A program made the translations under genes and the position numbers. A stretch of DNA of 64,000 nt from WHSW01 sp963742205. GTDB taxonomy: Bacteria; Actinomycetota; Thermoleophilia; Solirubrobacterales; 70-9. Location of the stretch: the NCBI GenBank assembly GCA_963742205.1, contig CAVUKZ010000008.1, positions 124,001-188,000 of the forward strand, given 5' to 3'. This document shows positions 45,801-55,731 of the stretch, in pieces; positions within the stretch are counted from its first letter, which is position 1, and each line of letters begins with the position of its first letter. Under the pieces are notes generated by a model that saw only the letters and a list, made by a program, of their open reading frames with translations, did no database searches and had not been told where the DNA came from.

Positions 45801-48800
45801 AGATCCACATCGAGAAGTCGACCAATGGCGAGGACGCCGACGCCGCCCCCGGGCCGCCAGATCCCCGTCGGCGACCCGGTCACCTGGACCTACGTGGTCA
45901 CCAACCCCGGCAACGTGCCGATCACAAACGTCGCCGTCACCGACGACCACGCCGGTGTCAACCCGACGTTCCAGGGCGGCGACGCCAATGGCAACGATCG
46001 GCTGGACCCCGGCGAGACCTGGACCTACGAGGCGACCGGGACGGCGAGCGCGGGCCAGTACGAGAACACCGGCAGGGTCACCGGCACCGATCTGCTCGAG
46101 GACCCGCTCTCCGACACCGACCCCTCCCACTACTTCGGCGCCCGCGCCGAGCTCGACATCGAGAAGTCGACCAACGGGATCGACGCCGACGTCGGCCCCG
46201 GGCCCCAGATCCCCGTCGGCGACCCGGTCACCTGGACCTACGTGGTCACCAACCCCGGCAACGTGCCGATCGCCGACGTCGCGGTCGACGACGACCAGGC
46301 CGGGGTAAATCCGGTCTTCGTCGGCGGCGACGACGACTCAGACGGCCTGCTCGACCCCTGCGAGACCTGGACCTTCGAGGCCACCGGGACGGCGACCGCG
46401 GGCCAGTACGAGAACACCGGCACCGTCACCGGCACCGACCCGCAGGGCCTCGGGCTCAGCGCCACAGACCCCTCCCACTACTTCGGCGTCCGCTCGGCGA
46501 TCGACATCGAGAAGTCGACCAACGGCGCCGACGCCGACGATCCGACCGGGCCGCTGATCGCGGTCGGCGACCCGGTCACCTGGACCTACGTGGTCACCAA
46601 CCCCGGCAACGTGCCGATCGCCGACGTCGCCGTTACCGACGACCACGCCGGCGTCGACCCGGTCTTCCAGAGCGGCGACACCGACGGCGACGGCCTGCTC
46701 GACCCCTCGGAGACCTGGACCTATGAGGCCACCGGGACCGCGACCGAGGGCCAGTACGAGAACTTCGGCACGGTCACCGGCACCGACCCGCTCGGCACCG
46801 GGCTCACCGACATCGACCCGTCGCACTACTTCGGGGCCCGCTCGGCGATCGATATCGAGAAGTCGACCAACGGCGCCGACGCCGACGATCCGCCGGGGCC
46901 GTTCATCCCGGTCACCGATGAGAACGGCGACCCGACCCTGGTCACCTGGACCTATCGGGTCACGAACACCGGCAACGCCAGGCTCACCGACCTCGAGGTC
47001 ACCGACGACCACGCCGGCGTCTCGGTCTCCTGCCCGGTCGACAGCCTCGTCCCGGGGCGCTCGACGACCTGCACCGCCACCGCCGACGCCGAGCGCGGCC
47101 AATATGCCAACCTCGGCACGGCGACCGCCACCGACCCGCTCGGGACCGAGGTCACCGATAGCGACCCCTCCCACTACAGGGGCGTGCTGCCCGGGATCGA
47201 CGTCGAGAAGTTCACCAACGGCGCCGATGCCGACACCGTGCGAGGGCCGCTGGTCCCCGTCGGCGACCCGGTCGTCTGGAGCTATGTCGTCACCAACACC
47301 GGCGACGATCCGCTGACCGACGTGGTCGTCACCGACGACCAGGGCGTGCCGGTCAGCTGCCCCGCGGACCACCCTCCCGCCCGACGCCTCGATGACCTGC
47401 AGCGCCCCCGCCGGCACCGCCGAGCCCGGTCAATACGAGAACCTGGCCACCGCGAGGGGCACGGGGACCGCGGGAACCGTCCGCGACTCCGATCCCTCGC
47501 ACTACTTCGGCGAGGACCCCTCGATCGACATCGAGAAGTCGACGAACGGCGACGACGCGGACGCCGCGCCCGGGCCCCGGATCGCCGTCGGCGACCCGGT
47601 CTTCTGGACCTACGTGATCACCAACACCGGCAACGTGCCGCTGCGCTGGTCGGTGTCCGACGATCAGGGCGTGGCGCTGGACCTGTCCGCCGAACCTGTT
47701 CATCTTCCCCGGCCTGTCGGTCACCTGCACCGCGGTCGGCTCGGCCGCAGGCCGGCCAGTACGAGAACCTCGGCACGGTCGACGGGGACGAGCCCGACCG
47801 ACACCGAGGTCGCCGACACCGACCCCTCCCACTACTTCGGCGACCGCGCTGAGCTCGACATCGAGAAGTCGACCAACGGGATCGACGCCGACGTCGGCCC
47901 CGGGCCCCAGATCCCCGTCGGCGACCCGGTCACCTGGACCTACGTGGTCACCAACCCCGGCAACGTGCCGATCGCCGACGTCGCGGTCGACCGACGACCA
48001 CGCCGGCGTCGACCCGGTCTTCCACGGCGGCGACGACGACTCCGACGGCCTGCTCGACCCCGGCGAGACCTGGACCTTCGAGGCCACCGGGACGGCGACC
48101 GCGGGCCAGTACGAGAACACCGGCACCGTCACCGGCACCGACCCGCAGGGCCTCGGGCGCAGCGCCACCGACCCCTCCCACTACCTCGGTGTCATCGCCG
48201 AGATCGACCTCGAGAAGTCGACGAACGGAGTCGACGCGGACGAGGCCCCGGGGCCGCAGATCGACGGTCGGCGACCCGGTGACCTGGACCTACGTGGTCA
48301 CCAACCCCGGCAACGTCGCGATCGCGAACGTCGAGGTGACCGACGACCAGGCCGGCGTGGACGCCGAGCCTTCGCAGGCGGCGACGACGACGCCGACGGC
48401 GAGCTCGACCCGTCCGAGACCTGGACCTATGAGGCGACCGGGACCGCGACCGAGGGCCAGTACGAGAACTCGGCACCGTCACCGGGGTCGACGCGCTCGG
48501 CCGCGAGCTCACCGACACCGACCCGTCGCACTACTTCGGCGCGGTCGTCCGAGATCCACCTCGAGAAGTCGACGAACGGCGACGACGCGGACGAGCGCTC
48601 CGGGACCTCAGATCACCGTCGGCGACCCGGTCACCTGGACCTACGTGGTCACCAACCCGGGCAACGTGGCGATCGCCAACGTCGCCGTCACCGACGACCA
48701 CGCCGGCGTCAACCCGGTCTTCCAGAGCGGCGATGCGGACGGCGACGGACTGCTCGACCCCTCGGAGACCTGGACCTTCGAGGCCACCGGGACCGCGACC

Positions 48801-49730
48801 GCGGGCCAGTACGAGAACATCGGCACCGCCACGGGCACCGTGGCCGGCGCGGAGGCCCGGCGCCCGGCGCGGTCGGGGATCAGCTCTCGGACACCGATCC
48901 GTCGCACTACTTCGGCTCGATCGTGGAACCACCGCCGCGGGACGCCACAGGCCGACCTGGTCGTGAAGAAGGAGGTCGTCGGGCCGGACACGGTCGACGT
49001 CGGCGACAAGTTGCTGTTCAAGGTCACCGTGCGCAACAACGGGCCCGATGACGCCACGGACGTCGTCCTGGACGACACGATCGACGGTGCGGTCAAGGTG
49101 CTCTCGGTCAAGCCGTCCCAGGGCTCATGCAAGGGCAAGAAGACGATCCACTGCGAGCTGGGGACGATCGCGGCCGGCGCCAAGGCGACGATCAAGATCG
49201 AGGTGCGGGCGCTCGAGCCCGGCAAGATCAAGAACGTGGCCACGGGCTCGTCGACGACGCCGGACCCGGACCCCGGTAACAACAAGGACCGCGCGACCGG
49301 TGAAGCGGCGGCGGCCCGGGTCTCGATCCGCAAGAGCGTCGACGACAAGACCGTCAGGGCGGGCGACGTAGTCACCTACAAGATCGTCATCCGCTCGCAC
49401 TCGGACGTGCGCCTGGAGGACGTCCGGGTCTGCGACAAGCTCCCGGGCAATCTGCTGCTGATCTCCGCACCCGACTCGCACCGCAACGGCGTCGGAGACC
49501 TGTGCTGGACCGTCGACCTAGCGCCGCACGGAAAGCGCAAGTTCACGATCCGCGCCAGGGTCGGCGACGTCTCCAATGGCCAACATCTCCGCAACGTCGC
49601 CGTGGTCGGCGGGGACTCGGTCCGATCGATGACGGACGCGGCTGGAAGCAAGGGGCGGGCCCCGGCGCCGCAGACGCCGCCAGGACACTGCCGCGTGACC
49701 GACGCGCCGAGCCCGGCCTTCCGCTGCTAG
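42834..49730 (+). CDS. Giant secreted vWA-DUF11 repeat surface protein, many frameshifts
   Basis: About 2300 codons starting GTG 42834 (GGGAGGG ribosome-binding site; MKTVSVRG then, after one indel, the signal peptide core LPVGLRLAVVLLVALG). A von Willebrand A domain (42990-43700) has the MIDAS DIELILDESGSV, TNYTPSGSTNWEDAF and VVFITDGDPNE. Next is a Thr/Pro-rich SpaA-like beta domain. Then 14 tandem DUF11-type repeats of about 116 residues (44141-48920), each beginning IDIEKSTNGADAD and containing VTWTYVVTNPGNVP and DPSHYFG. Two divergent DUF11 domains (from 48955: DLVVKKEVVGPDTVDVGDKL) end it. No LPXTG or other anchor is visible. At least 15 single-base indels break the frame; alignment of repeats shows most are insertions. 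Inferred role: surface adhesin or fibre. Confidence 0.75.
46149..46289 (+). repeat. 141-bp segment identical to 47851-47991
   Basis: Bases 46149-46289 of repeat 7 and 47851-47991 of repeat 12 are identical as far as I can read (offset 1702), much longer than codon constraint explains. Homology remains high beyond. Recent duplication or gene conversion. Confidence 0.8.
47851..47991 (+). repeat. 141-bp segment identical to 46149-46289
   Basis: Second copy of the identical segment, ending where repeat 12 suffers a one-base insertion (about 47992). The downstream half of the repeat again resembles repeat 7 closely. Confidence 0.8.
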
Positions 49731-49741
49731 ACGTTCCCGGC

Positions 49742-50164
49742 GTGGCGCTGCCCCCCGGTTACACGCTCGCCGACGGCGTGCCCTCGGTCGAGGAGTACCG
49801 CCACCTGCGCCGCGCCACCGGCCTGAGCGAGCGCTCGGCCGCCTCGGCGACGGCCGGGCTGGCCGGCACCTGGGCGGGCGTCGTCGTGCGCGACGAGCAC
49901 GGCGCCGCGGTCGGGGTCGGGCGGGTGATCGGCGACGGCGGCTGCTTCTTTCAGATCGAGGACATGGCGGTGCTCCCCGAGCACCAGCGGCGCGGCATCG
50001 GTGACGCGATCCTCACCCGGCTGCTCGAGCGGCTGCGCGCCGAGGCGCCCGCGGACGCGTGGATCACGCTGTTCGCCGATCCACCCGGACGCCGCCTGTA
50101 TGCGCGGCACGGGTTCGTGCCGACCGAGCCGGGCTCGGTCGGGATGGCGCTGCCCAGGGGCTGA
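49742..50164 (+). CDS. GNAT-family N-acetyltransferase
   Basis: This 140-residue acetyltransferase has GYTLADGVPSVEEYRHLRRA, then VVVRDEHGAAVGVGRVIGDG, FQIEDMAVLPEHQRRGIGDA (motif A acetyl-CoA loop Q/R-x-x-G-x-G/A) and DPPGRRLYARHGFVP. The layout resembles small GNATs of the YhbS/ElaA-like group. The GTG at 49742 was chosen because the upstream in-frame region is the end of the giant surface gene. There is no clear ribosome-binding site. It is convergent with ebfC. Confidence 0.85.
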   Translation: MALPPGYTLADGVPSVEEYRHLRRATGLSERSAASATAGLAGTWAGVVVRDEHGAAVGVGRVIGDGGCFFQIEDMAVLPEHQRRGIGDAILTRLLERLRAEAPADAWITLFADPPGRRLYARHGFVPTEPGSVGMALPRG

Positions 50165-50178
50165 AGCTTCGCGAAGGG

Positions 50179-50547
50179 CTACATGCCCGGCAGGCCGAGC
50201 CCGCCGAGCCCGCCCGCGCCGCCGGCACCGCCGAGCCCGGAGACGCCGCCCATCTTGCTCGCGGCGAGATCCTGAGCCGCGCGGATCGCCTCGTTGACCG
50301 CGGCGAGGACCATGTCCTGCAGCAGCTCGGCGTCGTCGGGGTCGATGGCCTCGGGGTCGATCGCGATCTCGAGCAGGCGCAGGTCGCCGCTCATCTTGAC
50401 CTTCACCACGCCGCCGCCGGCGCTGGCGTCGACGGTCTCGCCCTTGAGCTTCTCCTGGGCCTCTGCCATGTCGGCCTGCATCTGCTGGGCCTGCTTCATC
50501 AGCGCGTTGAGGTCAAAACCACCCGCGCCCTGGGGGAGCCGCGTCAT
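50179..50547 (-). CDS. ebfC: YbaB/EbfC nucleoid-associated protein
   Basis: This is a dimeric DNA-binding protein of 122 residues that usually sits beside dnaX and recR. The helical core reads FDLNALMKQAQQMQADMAEA, then GGGVVKVKMSGDLRLLEIAI, DPDDAELLQDMVLAAVNEAI. It ends in a Gly-rich tail (GGVSGLGGAGGAGGLGGL), unusual in length. Its ATG directly follows the dnaX stop TAG. Confidence 0.95.
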   Translation of the reverse strand: MTRLPQGAGGFDLNALMKQAQQMQADMAEAQEKLKGETVDASAGGGVVKVKMSGDLRLLEIAIDPEAIDPDDAELLQDMVLAAVNEAIRAAQDLAASKMGGVSGLGGAGGAGGLGGLGLPGM

Positions 50548-52304
50548 CTACATCTCCTTCGCTTCGGCCTCGCCGGCTTCCGGCTCGGGCACGTATTCCT
50601 CGGCGTCGAATTCCGTCCGCATCAGGTCGATCAGCTCATCCTCGCTCAGCCCGCCCTCGACCGGCGCCGCGGCCTCCTGCTCCTCGGAGAGCAGGACGTA
50701 CACGGGGCGCAGCCGCTGGCCGACGATCGTCCGCACGGCATCGGCGAGCCGCTCGCGGGCCTCCTTGGCCTCCGCCTTGCGCTTGTTGAACGCCGCCGAC
50801 CCCGGAAACCCGACCTCGAAAGTCCCGCCCTCGGCATCAACGCCGACGGGCCTCGCCGAGGACAAGATCTGGCCGAGCAGCCCCGACCCCCCGTCCTTGA
50901 CCGCATCAACCACGGCGGGCCAAAGCCGAACCAAGTCCTCAACCTCAACCACATCAGCCACCGCGGTGGCGCTCCCGCCCGAACCCTCACCCTCTACTTC
51001 ATCCTTAACCTCGGGACGAGCCCTCGCCTCGGGCGCAGGGGCGGGGTCGGGGGTTGCCGGGGAGGACATCCGAGGCGACGGCCCAGCCTACTTCCTCGGC
51101 AGCCGGAGCACTCTGGGCCGGAGCCGGGTCCGACCCGGCGATCACCGGCCCCGCCCCACGGAGCGACCTCCAACCTCTCAATCCGCTCCGCCAAAGCCTC
51201 ACGAGAAGCATCCAACTGCGGCCGAGCACAGCGCAGCAAAGCCAGCTCAACAGTCATCCGCGGCTCATCGCCCTCCCGAATGTCCGCCAACGCCTTCGCC
51301 AGCACATCCACCGACCGCCCCAACACCAGGTCGCTCAACGCATCCGCCTGAGCCCGCAAGCGCTCCGGATCAGCCGCGGTCACCGAGAACGAGTCGGTCA
51401 TCTCCCCCACGGTCTTGATCACGATCAGCTGCCGCAGGTGGGCGAGCAGATCCCGCGCGAACTGCGTCACATCGTGTCCGGAACGCGCCAGCCGCTCGCT
51501 CACCTCGAGCGCCGCTCGCCCGTCGCCGGCGGCGATCGCGTCGGCGGCGGAGAGGATCAGGTCGGCGTCGGCGACCCCGAGGACGGCGAGCACGTCGGCC
51601 GTAGCGATCTGGGTGCCGCCGTAGGAGACGAGCTGGTCGAGCGTCCCGAGGGCGTCGCGGAAGCTGCCCGAGGCGGCGCGAGCGATCGCGCCCACGGCGC
51701 CGGCCTCGATCTCGATCCCCTCGGTATCCGAGACCCGGGTCAGGACCTCGGCGATCTGCTCGAGCGAGGGGCGCTGGAAGTCGAAGCGCTGGCAGCGGTC
51801 GACGATCGTCGGCATCACCTTGTGCGGCTCGGTGGTCGCGAGGATGAAGACGGTGTTCGGGGGCGGCTCCTCGAGCGTCTTGAGGAACGCGTTCCAGGCC
51901 TCGCGGGTGAGCATGTGGGCCTCGTCGAGGATGTACACCTTCCAGCCGCCCGCCGTCGGCGCGTAGCCAACGCGCTCGCGCAGGTCGCGGATGTCGTCGA
52001 CGGAGCGGTTGGAGGCCGCGTCCATCTCGATCACGTCGAGCGAGGTGCCCGCGGCGATCGTGACGCACGATTCGCACTCGCCGCAGGGGTGCAGCGTCGG
52101 GCCCTGCACGCAGTTGAGCGAGCGCGCGAGGATCTTCGCCAGCGAGGTCTTGCCGGTGCCGCGGGTGCCGACGAACAGGTAGGCGTGATGGACGCGGTCG
52201 CGCTCGACAGCGTTCGAGAGCGTGCGCACCACGTGCTCCTGGCCGACCACCTGATCGAAGGCCTGGGGGCGGTGGCGGCGATAGAGCGAGGTCTCGCCGG
52301 TCAC
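50548..52304 (-). CDS. dnaX: DNA polymerase III subunits gamma and tau, two frameshifts in the linker
   Basis: DnaX is the clamp-loader ATPase. From GTG 52304 the intact clamp-loader core (about residues 1-370) shows SLYRRHRPQAFDQVVGQEHV, Walker A VGTRGTGKTSLAK, the zinc module CVQGPTLHPCGECESC, Walker B VYILDEAHMLTREAW, FILATTEPHKVMPTI and ASGSFRDALGTLDQL. The frame then changes near 51155 (a GGGGCGGGGCC run) and near 51070, both in the Pro/Ala-rich linker. It continues as DLVRLWPAVVDAVKDGGSGL, SEEQEAAAPVEGG and AEAKEM to the stop at 50548. Both junctions look like sequence errors. A real short gamma-only form is possible but less likely. Confidence 0.9.
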
Positions 52305-52361
52305 CGGGCCGAGTCTACTGTCGTCCCCGGGGCGTTCCCGAGGTCTGCGAAACTGCTCGCC

Positions 52362-52649
52362 GTGAGCACCGAGGACATCCTCAATCACGGCCAGCGGATC
52401 GCCGCCCTCGAGCGCAAGGTCGCCGAGCTCTACAAGCGCATCGGGGAGGCCGAGCCCGGGTTCGGCGGCGGCTCCGGCTTCGCCTCCGACCAGCCGGCGT
52501 CGCTGTCCGCCAGCGAGGACCCGCAGGTGCTGGAGCTGATCCAGACGGGTCAGAAGATCGAGGCGATCAAGCGCTACCGCGAGCTCACCGGGGTCGGCCT
52601 CGCCGAGGCCAAGGACGCGGTCGAGCGGGTCGAGCAGGGCTACGGGTGA
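52362..52649 (+). CDS. Small protein with ribosomal L7/L12 C-terminal-like domain
   Basis: This 95-residue protein has an N-terminal coiled coil (NHGQRIAALERKVAELYKRI), a short Gly/Ser linker and a C-terminal domain (LIQTGQKIEAIKRYRELTGV, then LAEAKDAVERVEQGYG). The latter copies the L7/L12 CTD pattern that contacts elongation factors. It is not L7/L12 itself. Proteins of this type are known only as hypothetical. Start GTG 52362 is divergent from dnaX (57 bases apart). The stop overlaps the next ATG (TGATG). Confidence 0.75.
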   Translation: MSTEDILNHGQRIAALERKVAELYKRIGEAEPGFGGGSGFASDQPASLSASEDPQVLELIQTGQKIEAIKRYRELTGVGLAEAKDAVERVEQGYG

Positions 52650-53020
52650 TGGCTCGAGCCACGCGAATCTCGCGCTCAGCGATCGCCGCCCTGGTGGTGG
52701 TGGCCCTGCTCGCCATCCCGGCCGGTGCGGCCGAGGGCGCGAAGGAGAAGACCAAGATCACGCTCAAGAAGATCAGCTCCTCGGGAGCGTCGGGGAAGGT
52801 GATCTCGAAGCGGTCCGGTTGCGAGCCGCACCGCAAGGTGACCCTGTTCAAGTACGTCGACTTCGTCACCGAGAAGGTCAAGATCACGCAGTCGGACTCG
52901 CACGGACGCTGGCGGGTGCGCCAGAACCTCCAGCCCGGCAAGTACTTCGCCAAGGTCGACGCGGCCAAGCTGTCGGGCACCCGCTGCCTCTACGACATCT
53001 CCAAGAACGCGCACGTCTGA
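52649..53020 (+). CDS. Small secreted protein, unknown function
   Basis: A 123-residue protein with a signal peptide (SAIAALVVVALLAIPAGAAE), cleaved near residue 27. The mature part is basic with a single-domain beta-rich look: KITLKKISSSGASGKVISKR, SGCEPHRKVTLFKYVDFV, SDSHGRWRVRQNLQPGKYFA, GTRCLYDISKNAHV. Two cysteines could pair. It resembles extracellular carboxypeptidase-regulatory-like domains, but that is not certain. Translated from the ATG that overlaps the upstream L7/L12-like stop. Confidence 0.7.
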   Translation: MARATRISRSAIAALVVVALLAIPAGAAEGAKEKTKITLKKISSSGASGKVISKRSGCEPHRKVTLFKYVDFVTEKVKITQSDSHGRWRVRQNLQPGKYFAKVDAAKLSGTRCLYDISKNAHV

Positions 53021-53046
53021 CGCCCTCCGAACCGGCGCGCCGGTTG

Positions 53047-53077
53047 TCAGTTTCCCCTATTCATTGAGGGGTACTGA
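53047..53077 (+). promoter_or_regulatory. Two-part hairpin before the lytic transglycosylase gene
   Basis: TCAGT-tt-CCCCT and AGGGG-t-ACTGA form a long interrupted stem with an 8-base loop, 30 bases upstream of the start at 53107. It may terminate the preceding gene or control the leader. No known riboswitch consensus is visible. Confidence 0.4.
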
Positions 53078-53106
53078 CGTGGGACCCTCGCCGGAGGCGG
53101 GGGGTT

Positions 53107-55686
53107 ATGAGGGACGGATGGATGGGTCGAAAAGGGGTAGCCAACCGGGCTGCCGTCTCGGTCGTGATCGCGATTGCGGTCGGGACCGGAGCGGCGACTA
53201 CCGTGAGCGCCCAGATCCTCGGCGGTGACGGTCACGACGTGAACCTGCCGGGCGGCACGAGCGTCGACCTCCCCGATGCCAACGGTGGCGGCGGCGTCAA
53301 CCTCCCGGGCGGCACGAGCGTCGACCTGCCGGGCGGCTCGGGCGGCGACCACGACGTCAACCTCCCCGGCGGGGCCGGGGTCGACCTCCCGGGCGGCGAT
53401 CAGCCGGCGCCGAGCCCCGCGCCCACCCCGACCCCCGCTCCGACGCCGGCGCCCACGCCGACCACCCCGGCCCCCGCGCCGGACGACGGGTCCACGGTGC
53501 CGACCGACGACTCCGGCGCGGCCACCGGCACGGCGAGCGCCGGCGGCCGCGGCACCGGCGCCGCCGCCGAGGCGGGGCAGCGCGGACATCGCCACGGCGG
53601 CCGGGCGGCCGGCACGGCGATCACGAGGACCTCGGCGAGACCCACCCGGGCCAGGTCTCGCCACCGCCGCTGCGCGGGCCGAGCGGCGCACCTACAAACC
53701 TCAACCCGAACCTTACGGTTGCGGATTTCGGCCCCGCGCCGATCGGCGTCCCCAACTTCGTCATCGACCAGTTCACGATCCCGCCCTTCCTGCTGCCGAT
53801 CTACCAGGCCTGCGGGACCCAGTACGGGATCCCCTGGCAGGTGCTCGCCTCGATCAACCGGATCGAGACCGCGTTCGGCACCAACCTCAACGTCTCCACC
53901 GCCGGCGCGCTCGGCTGGATGCAGTTCATGCCCGCGACCTGGGAGACCTACGGCGTCGACGCGAACAACGACGGCCGCAAGGACCCCTACAACCCCGTCG
54001 ACGCGATCTGCGCCGCGGCCGGCTACCTGAAGGCGGCCGGAGGCGAGAGCGACCTCCGCACGGCGATCTTCGCCTACAACCACGCCGACTGGTACGTCGA
54101 CGAGGTCCTGCTCTACGCGAACCAGTACGAGCGCCTCCCCGCCGATCTCGTGAGCTCGCTCACCGGCCTCACCGAGGGCGCGCGGTTCCCCGTTGCCGCC
54201 GACGCCCGCTACGCCGACGACATCACCGAGCGCCGGCTGCTCGAGCGCGTGCAGGAGGGCAAGCGGGTCGGCGCCAGGGTCTCCGACGCGGTGGCCTCGT
54301 CGCCGAAGCGGCGCGCCGTCGACATCTTCGCCGACGCGGGCTCGCCGGTCCTCGCCGTCAACGACGGCGTGGTCCAGAGGATCGGCAACTCGCGCGAGCT
54401 GGGCCACTACATCGTCCTCCAGGACACCTACGGCAACCGCTACACCTACGCGCAGCTCGGACGCACCGCGCGCGCCTATCCGGCACCGCGCAACGACGGC
54501 GCGACCACGGCCGACTACGAGCTGCCCAAGGAGGATGCGAAGCCGGCGACGGACGCGAAGGACGCGAAGGCCGAGGGGCCGGCGAACACCCAGGACACAC
54601 GGCGGCGGCTATTCGCGCTTCCGGATCGCCAGCGCGCCGCCGGTCAGGGCGACGATGGACGACACGGGCGGCATGAACGGCGGCCTCGACGACGCGCTGT
54701 TCGGGAACTTCCCGAACTTCGAGCGCTTCCGCGCGTACACCAGCGGGATCCTGAAGTTCAACCGCAAGACCATGGAGCTGCGCCCGCTGCGGGAGGGCTC
54801 CCAGGTCGTCGCCGGCACCCTGCTCGGCCGCGTCGGCGACAGCGACGCGCTCGCCCCCCACGTCAACTTCTCGATCCGGCCCGCGGGCCGCGGCGCGCCC
54901 TCGATCGACCCGAAGCCGATCCTCGACGGCTGGAAGCTGCTCGAGGCAACGGCGCTGTACCGGGTGGCCGACAAGGACCCGTTCGCGACGGACGGCGACT
55001 CGATCAGCGAGATCCTGCTGCTCTCCAAGGAGCAGCTCGCCGAGCGCGTCCTCGACGACCCGAGCCTCGAGATCTACGAGTGCGGGCGCCAGGACATCCA
55101 GACCGGCCAGATCGACCGCCGGATCCTGGCGCTGCTCGAGTACCTCGTCGGCCGCGGCTACAAGCTCACGATCACGTCCCTGAAGTGCGGGCACTCGGTC
55201 ATGACGACCTCGGGGAACGTCAGCGAGCACACGATCGGCTCGGCGGTCGACATCGCGGCGATCAACGGCGTCCCGGTTTACGGCCACCAGGGACCCGGCA
55301 CCCTCGCCGACGCGTTGATCCGCGACATCCTCGACCTGCAGGGGACGATGGTCCCGCACCAGATCATCTCGTTGATGGACTACTTCGACGCGGACAACAC
55401 GTTCGCGATGGCCGACCACGACGACCACGTGCACGTCGGCTACGCCCAGGCCTACGGCTCGCCGTCGAACCTCTCGAGCTCCGCCTCCTCGGCCCAGCTC
55501 TCCCAGGTGCTCAAGCCCGACCAGTGGCGGCGCCTGATCGGTCAGCTCTCGGAGATCGACAACCCGCGGGTCTCGGCAAAGCCCTCCAAGTTCTCCCTCC
55601 CCGCCGGCGAGAACAAGGACAAGCACGGCAAGGACCGCAAGCGGCCCAAGGGCCGGCGGGCCTCGCCCGCGCACCGCGGCGAGTAG
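53107..55686 (+). CDS. Secreted lytic transglycosylase with degenerate LytM and M15-like domains, frameshifted
   Basis: Starts at ATG 53107 with a signal-like helix. Repeats of VNLPGGTSVDLPGG follow, then a Pro/Ala/Thr linker. The SLT domain (53790-54130) has catalytic Glu in INRIETAFGTNL, then ALGWMQFMPATWETYG and AYNHADWYV. A LytM/M23-like domain (54300-54890) reads RRAVDIFADAGSPVLAV and ends APHVNFSIRPAG. Its first His is Arg and HxH is HxN, so zinc ligands are lost. The C-terminal D,D-carboxypeptidase-like M15 domain (55080-55450) has SEHTIGSAVDIAAI and DDHVHVGYAQ, intact. At least three frameshifts (about 53590, 53700, 54600) interrupt it. It probably remodels peptidoglycan; the LytM part may only bind or regulate. 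Confidence 0.78.
53236..53397 (+). repeat. Short tandem VNLPGG/VDLPGG coding repeats
   Basis: Three units of about 14 residues (VNLPGG(T/A)xVDLPGG/D) separated by Gly/Asp linkers, in the N-terminal wall-exposed part of the transglycosylase. Confidence 0.7.
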
Positions 55687-55695
55687 CTGCGCCAG

Positions 55696-55731
55696 AAAAA
55701 ATGACCGTGCGGGCCCGCTTCGAGAGCGGTC
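55696..55731 (-). terminator. Terminator of the SRP RNA gene
   Basis: On the minus strand GACCG (55731-55727) can pair with CGGTC (55707-55703), directly followed by ATTTTTT (55702-55696). The T-run gives the 3' end of the SRP RNA. Confidence 0.5.

Larger units (their letters stand above)
44141..48920 (+). repeat. 14 tandem DUF11 repeats, 318-351 bp each
   Basis: Repeat starts, taken at the IxIEKSTNG motif, lie at about 44141, 44486, 44815, 45141, 45481, 45799, 46150, 46498, 46846, 47194, 47521, 47851, 48199 and 48550. Two subtypes alternate: one with a DxDGDGLLDPxETW segment (repeats 6-8, 12-14) and one with a CPxxxLxPGxSxTC segment (1-5, 9-11). Confidence 0.85.

Noticed and set aside
44141..48920. 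Possible CRISPR or satellite array
   Set aside because: The 318-351 bp units code for protein repeats with conserved Trp, Asp and Tyr positions; there are no spacers.
51100..51200. Programmed dnaX frameshift site
   Set aside because: No A6G slippery heptamer or stem arrangement; the shift falls in a GC homopolymer where errors are likely and needs a second shift to continue.
53021..53106. Possible c-di-AMP (ydaO) riboswitch before the transglycosylase
   Set aside because: The gap is only 86 bases, shorter than the motif, and the conserved core is absent.
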